Positions 60,363 through 64,000 of a stretch of DNA of 64,000 bases are shown piece by piece. Position 1 is the first letter of the stretch. Every line of letters starts with the position of its first letter. The notes under the pieces were generated by a model. It ran no database searches. It was not told where the DNA came from and was given only the letters and a program-made list of their open reading frames with translations. This DNA is from Magicicada septendecula (Eukaryota; Arthropoda; Insecta; Hemiptera; Cicadidae), in the NCBI GenBank assembly GCA_034769895.1, contig CM068367.1, positions 703,484,885-703,548,884 on the forward strand. The letters run 5' to 3'. The translations under genes were made by a program, and so were the position numbers.

Positions 60363-61200
60363 TCAGTGGCGAAGTTACATGGAGGCAATTGAGGCAATGC
60401 CTACCCTAACAAATTCTGTAGAATAAAAATTATAAATACGTATGAACTACATAACGTAAAGATTATACATTGTTACTGGGACTGTCAAATTTATTAAACC
60501 GAAACGTGCTTTATTGAGCGACCGCTAGATGGTGACAGGTGAGATTCAGCATAGTTCGTTTAAAGCGAATGAGGCAACCTGAACGTGCCTCAGCGTTTTT
60601 TGTATACATCGTATGTAAGCAATGTAGTGGTGTGATAGGGAAGTGTAGGGAGGGGGGATTGTCCCGCGCTGTACACATAGAGCGTTGAGGCATGCCTCAC
60701 TTCTGTGGTCCAAACAGTTAAGTTAAAGCGCCTGTGTTGTTTCTAAGTGTTTATTTTATGCGGTTATTAAAAGTGTCACTGTTATTCCGCTGAACTAACA
60801 GATGATCAAGATTGTTATTTGAATTATTTGTAACATTAAACATATATATAGAAACTAATCAAGTTTAAAAATTTGAAGTTCAATCAGTTGTATTATTGTG
60901 TATGACTAATACAAGGATTGTTCAATAGACACACGTATAGAGCTGTAAAGCATTTTTTATTCAACGATTTTAAAAGAAGTCTCCAATAACATTAAGATAT
61001 GAGTTCCACTGTTGCGCTAACCTGTAGATTCCCTGCTAGTAAAATTCTTACGGCTGTTTGTGGAACCATTCAGTTACAGCAACTCTACCTCAGCGTCCGA
61101 TTTGACCCACCGTCCTTTTAGTGATTCCTTAAAAAAATTTAAGATAAGATTTTTGCCTATCCATTCATTAACTACTAGCTTCGCCAGTAAGCAAATTGAT
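60363..61200. other. Unassigned insert between modules, possible hAT end
   Basis: It starts CAGTGGCGAAGTTACATGGA at 60364, a hAT-like terminus with an internal GAGGCAATGCC palindrome, but no matching right end is evident. A related GAGGCATGCCTCAC lies at about 60688. The rest is AT-rich. Confidence 0.35.
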
Positions 61201-61460
61201 GTCCATTTTTTCGGCTTGCACGCGTTATGTTGGTGTGGGTTTCGGCACTTTCCATTTAAAAAGCGTGCAAACGTAAGAAAATAAACATGAGTGAGGCCAG
61301 AAATAACGTGAATTGTGTGTTTGTGTCTTACCTGCCTTTTTATTGCCGTATTAAATGAAAAATATTATATTACATTAAAATTAAAAAATTTTAATTTTAT
61401 TGCCTGGCAACAAAATTATTTTATTTTTAACAATTACCATTGTTTCAAAAAGTTTAAATA
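61201..61460 (+). repeat. Head of module 2
   Basis: Matches 58840-59220 (GCACGCGTTATGTTGG, CATTTAAAAAGCGTGCAAA, CCTGCCTTTTTATTGC, GCCTGGCAACAAAATT) without the long GT tract. A partial copy at 63338-63480 heads module 3. Confidence 0.8.
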
Positions 61461-63090
61461 AATTTGCAAGTACTTTACTCTTGTTAAAACGTAAAAGGTT
61501 GCAGGTAAACTACCCCTTCCCCTTAACCGATCTTCACCAAAATCGAAAGTCCTTGAGACCTCTACAATTCAGGGAGGTATGCAAAAAATTATTTGATTCT
61601 GTTTGAATTTGCGGCTGTTATCGTTTGCCATAGAAAATACGCTTGATAAAAAAACGGTGCAGGTAAACTACCCCTTCCCCTTAACAGATCTTCACCAAAA
61701 ACAATAGGTCTTGAGTACTCTACAAATCAGGGCTGTATGCAAAACATTATTTGATTCTGTTTGAATTTGCGGCTGTTATCGTTTGCCATAGAAAATACCC
61801 TTGTTAAAAAAATGTTGCAAGTAAACTACCCCTTTCCCTCAACCGATCTTCACCAAAAACAATAGGTCTTGAGAACTCTACAATTTAGGGCTGTATGCAA
61901 ATAATCGTTTGATTCTGTTTGAATTTGCGGCTGTTATCGTTTGCCATAGGAAATACCCTTGTTAAAACATAAAACGTTACAGGTAAACTACCCCTTTCCC
62001 TTAACCGATCTTCACCAAAAACAATAGGTCGTGAAAACTCTACAATTCAGGGCTGTATACGAAACATTATTTAAGTCTGTTTGAATTTGCGGCTGTTATC
62101 GTTTGCCAAAAAAAAAATTTCCCTTGATAAAAAAAACCGTTGCAGGTAAACTACCCCTTCCCCTCAACCGATCTTCACCAAAAACAATAGGTCGCGAGTA
62201 CTCTACAAATCAGGGCTGTATGCAAAAAATTCTGTTTGAATTTGCGGCTGTTAACTTTTGCCATAGAAAATACCCTTGTTAAAACATAAAATTTTGCTGG
62301 TAAACTACCCTATTCCCTTAACCGATCTTCACCAAAACCAACAGATCTTGAGAACTCTATAATTCAGGGAAGTATACAAAATATTATTTGAATAATATTG
62401 AATTTGCAGCTGTTATCGTTTTCCATATAAAAAAATACCCTTGTTAAAACAAAAACGTGGCTGGTAAACTACCCCTTCCCCTTAACTGATCTTTACCAAA
62501 AACTACAGGTCTTGAGTACTCAACAAATTAGGGCTGTATACAAAAACCTATTTGATTCTGTTTGAATTTGCGGCTCTTATCGTTTGCCATAGAAAATACC
62601 CTTTTCAAACATAAAACGTTGCCGGTAAACTACCCCTTTTCCTTAACCGATCTTCACCAAAATCAATAGGTCGTGAGAACTCTATAATTGAAGGCAGTAT
62701 GCAACAAATTATTTGATTATGTTTGAATTTTCGGCTATTATCGTATGCCATAGAAAATACCCTTGTTAAAACATAAAACGTTGCTGGTAAACTACCCCTT
62801 TCCCTTAACCGATCTTCACCAAAATCAACAGATCTTGAGAACTCTATAACTCAGGGCTGTATGCGAAACATTATTTGATTCTGTTTGAATTTGCGGCTGT
62901 TATCGTTTGCCAAACAAACAAAATTACCCTTGCTAAAAAAAAAACCGTTGCAGGTAAACTACCCCTTTCCCTCAACCGATCTTCACCAAAAACAATAGGT
63001 CGCGAGTCCTCTACAAATCAGGGCTGTATGCAAAAAATTATTTGATTCTGTTTGAATTTGCGGCAGTTATCGTTTGCCATAGAAAAAAAA
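61461..63090 (+). repeat. Tandem array 2 of the ~160-bp monomer, about 10 copies
   Basis: ACTACC positions 61509, 61667, 61825, 61987, 62150, 62304, 62468, 62629, 62791 and 62958 give spacings of 154-167. Length changes come mostly from A-runs between units. The last unit ends in the same CA-rich tail as array 1. Confidence 0.9.
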
Positions 63091-63337
63091 TCTACAGACA
63101 CACAGACACACAGACACACACACACACACACAGACACTTTTCGGAAAACGACTTTTTTTCATGTTTTGAGTGTAGTAGAATCAGAATCTGCAATAATCTC
63201 GAACACGATTTTTTTTGCCATCACCATACTTCCATTCCTTAAGGAAATATGAAAGTAAATATCGGTATGGAGAACCATACATGACTTCCATATTCTAAGA
63301 TTTATATTTAAAATCATTTTCAGCCAAACAACCAGGC
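63091..63337 (+). repeat. Tail of module 2 joined to the next head
   Basis: CA-rich run, the CCTTAAGG palindrome near 63240 and ATCGGTATGGAGAACCATAC as in 58086 and 60052. It is then cut after AAAATCATTTTCA and runs straight into the module 3 head. Confidence 0.75.
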
Positions 63338-63464
63338 TGTGTCTTACCTGCCTTTTTATTGCTGTATTAAATGAAAAATATTATATTACATTAAAATGAA
63401 AAAATTATAATTTTATTGCCTGGCAACAAAATTATTTTATTTTTAACAATTACCATTGTTTCAA

Positions 63465-64000
63465 AAAGTTTAAATAAATTTTCAAGTACTTTACTCTTGT
63501 TAAAACGTAAAAGGTTGCAGGTAAACTACCCCTTCCCCTTAACCGATCTTCACCAAAATCGAGAGTCATTGAGACCTCTACAATTCAGGGACGTATGCAA
63601 AAATTTATTTCATTCTGTTTGAATTTGCGGCTGTTATCGTTTGCCATAGAAAATACGCTTGATAAAAAAACGTTGCAGGTAAACTACCCCTTCCCCTTAA
63701 CCGATATTCACCAAAAACAATAGGTCTTGAGTACTCTACAAACCAGGCCTGTATGCAAAACATTATTTGATTCTGTTTGAATTTGCGGCTGTTATCGTTT
63801 GCCATAGAAAATACCCTTGTTAAAAAAACGTTGCAGGTAAACTACCCCTTTCCCTCAACCGATCTTCACCAAAAACAATAGGTCTTGAGAAATCTACAAT
63901 TCAGGGCTGTATGCGAAACATTATTTGATTCTGTTTGAATTTGCGGCTGTTATCGTTTGCCAAAAAAAAAAAATTTCCCTTGATAAAAAAAACCGTTGCA
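63465..64000 (+). repeat. Tandem array 3 of the ~160-bp monomer, cut by the window edge
   Basis: ACTACC at 63525, 63683 and 63841, with a fourth unit beginning (GTTGCA) at the last bases. The first two units closely resemble the first two of array 2, suggesting duplication of the whole module. Confidence 0.9.

Noticed and set aside
60364-60720. CAGTGGCGAAGTTACATGG as a hAT element
   Set aside because: Left end looks right but no convincing right end; kept only as a note in the surrounding stretch.

Overview
This is a piece of a large, AT-rich animal genome, most likely an insect. The reasons are the base composition, long non-coding stretches, short microsatellites, GT-AG splice sites in a transposase, and the mix of elements (Penelope-like, Jockey/I-type LINEs, Gypsy, hAT, PIF/Harbinger, Helitron). 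I found no intact host gene. Almost everything that can be recognised is mobile DNA, much of it nested, and every long coding sequence carries lesions. The exact order cannot be fixed without searches.

Layout. 1-3863 (minus) is a broken gene of a multi-copy metazoan family of unknown function. It runs off the left edge and is interrupted by a 453-bp insertion with a 7-bp target duplication. 4020-4301 is a possible small inverted-repeat element. 5470-6214 is a clear non-autonomous hAT with a perfect 8-bp duplication. 6223-22857 is mostly featureless AT-rich DNA with two old relics: a hAT transposase (13190-14070, minus) and a Gypsy gag-protease (16700-17640, plus). 22861-23483 is a PIF/Harbinger deletion derivative that keeps the start of a MADF-like ORF. 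24780-26005 holds inverted copies of similar material.

26900-33955 is a 7-kb DNA transposon with 28-bp terminal inverted repeats, flanked by TCGA. Its DDE transposase, tentatively Sola-like, is a recent pseudogene on the minus strand. A 2.25-kb hAT-like element (31167-33417) is nested inside it. 36030-41235 is a Penelope-like GIY-YIG fragment joined to a nearly complete Helitron RepHel gene, and the pair is enclosed by a 12-bp direct repeat. 41900-43950 (minus) is a decayed LINE, 44446-45083 a candidate MITE, 45869-46955 a mariner-like relic, and 47419-47727 a short LINE tail with a 13-bp duplication.

48194-55440 is a young Gypsy element: two LTRs of about 1.86 kb, a 5-bp duplication, intact gag, and pol broken and truncated after the reverse transcriptase. 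It sits beside a Jockey-type LINE endonuclease fragment (about 55446-56330, minus). 58080-64000 is a modular repeat region in which short heads and tails bracket arrays of a ~160-bp monomer. The copy number varies (4, 10, and more than 3 running off the right edge), and Penelope-3'-end-like segments are mixed in.

The window is best read as a record of successive insertions. The most interesting points are the Penelope/Helitron composite, the repeated primer-binding-site-like motifs of the Gypsy element, and the modular 160-bp arrays.
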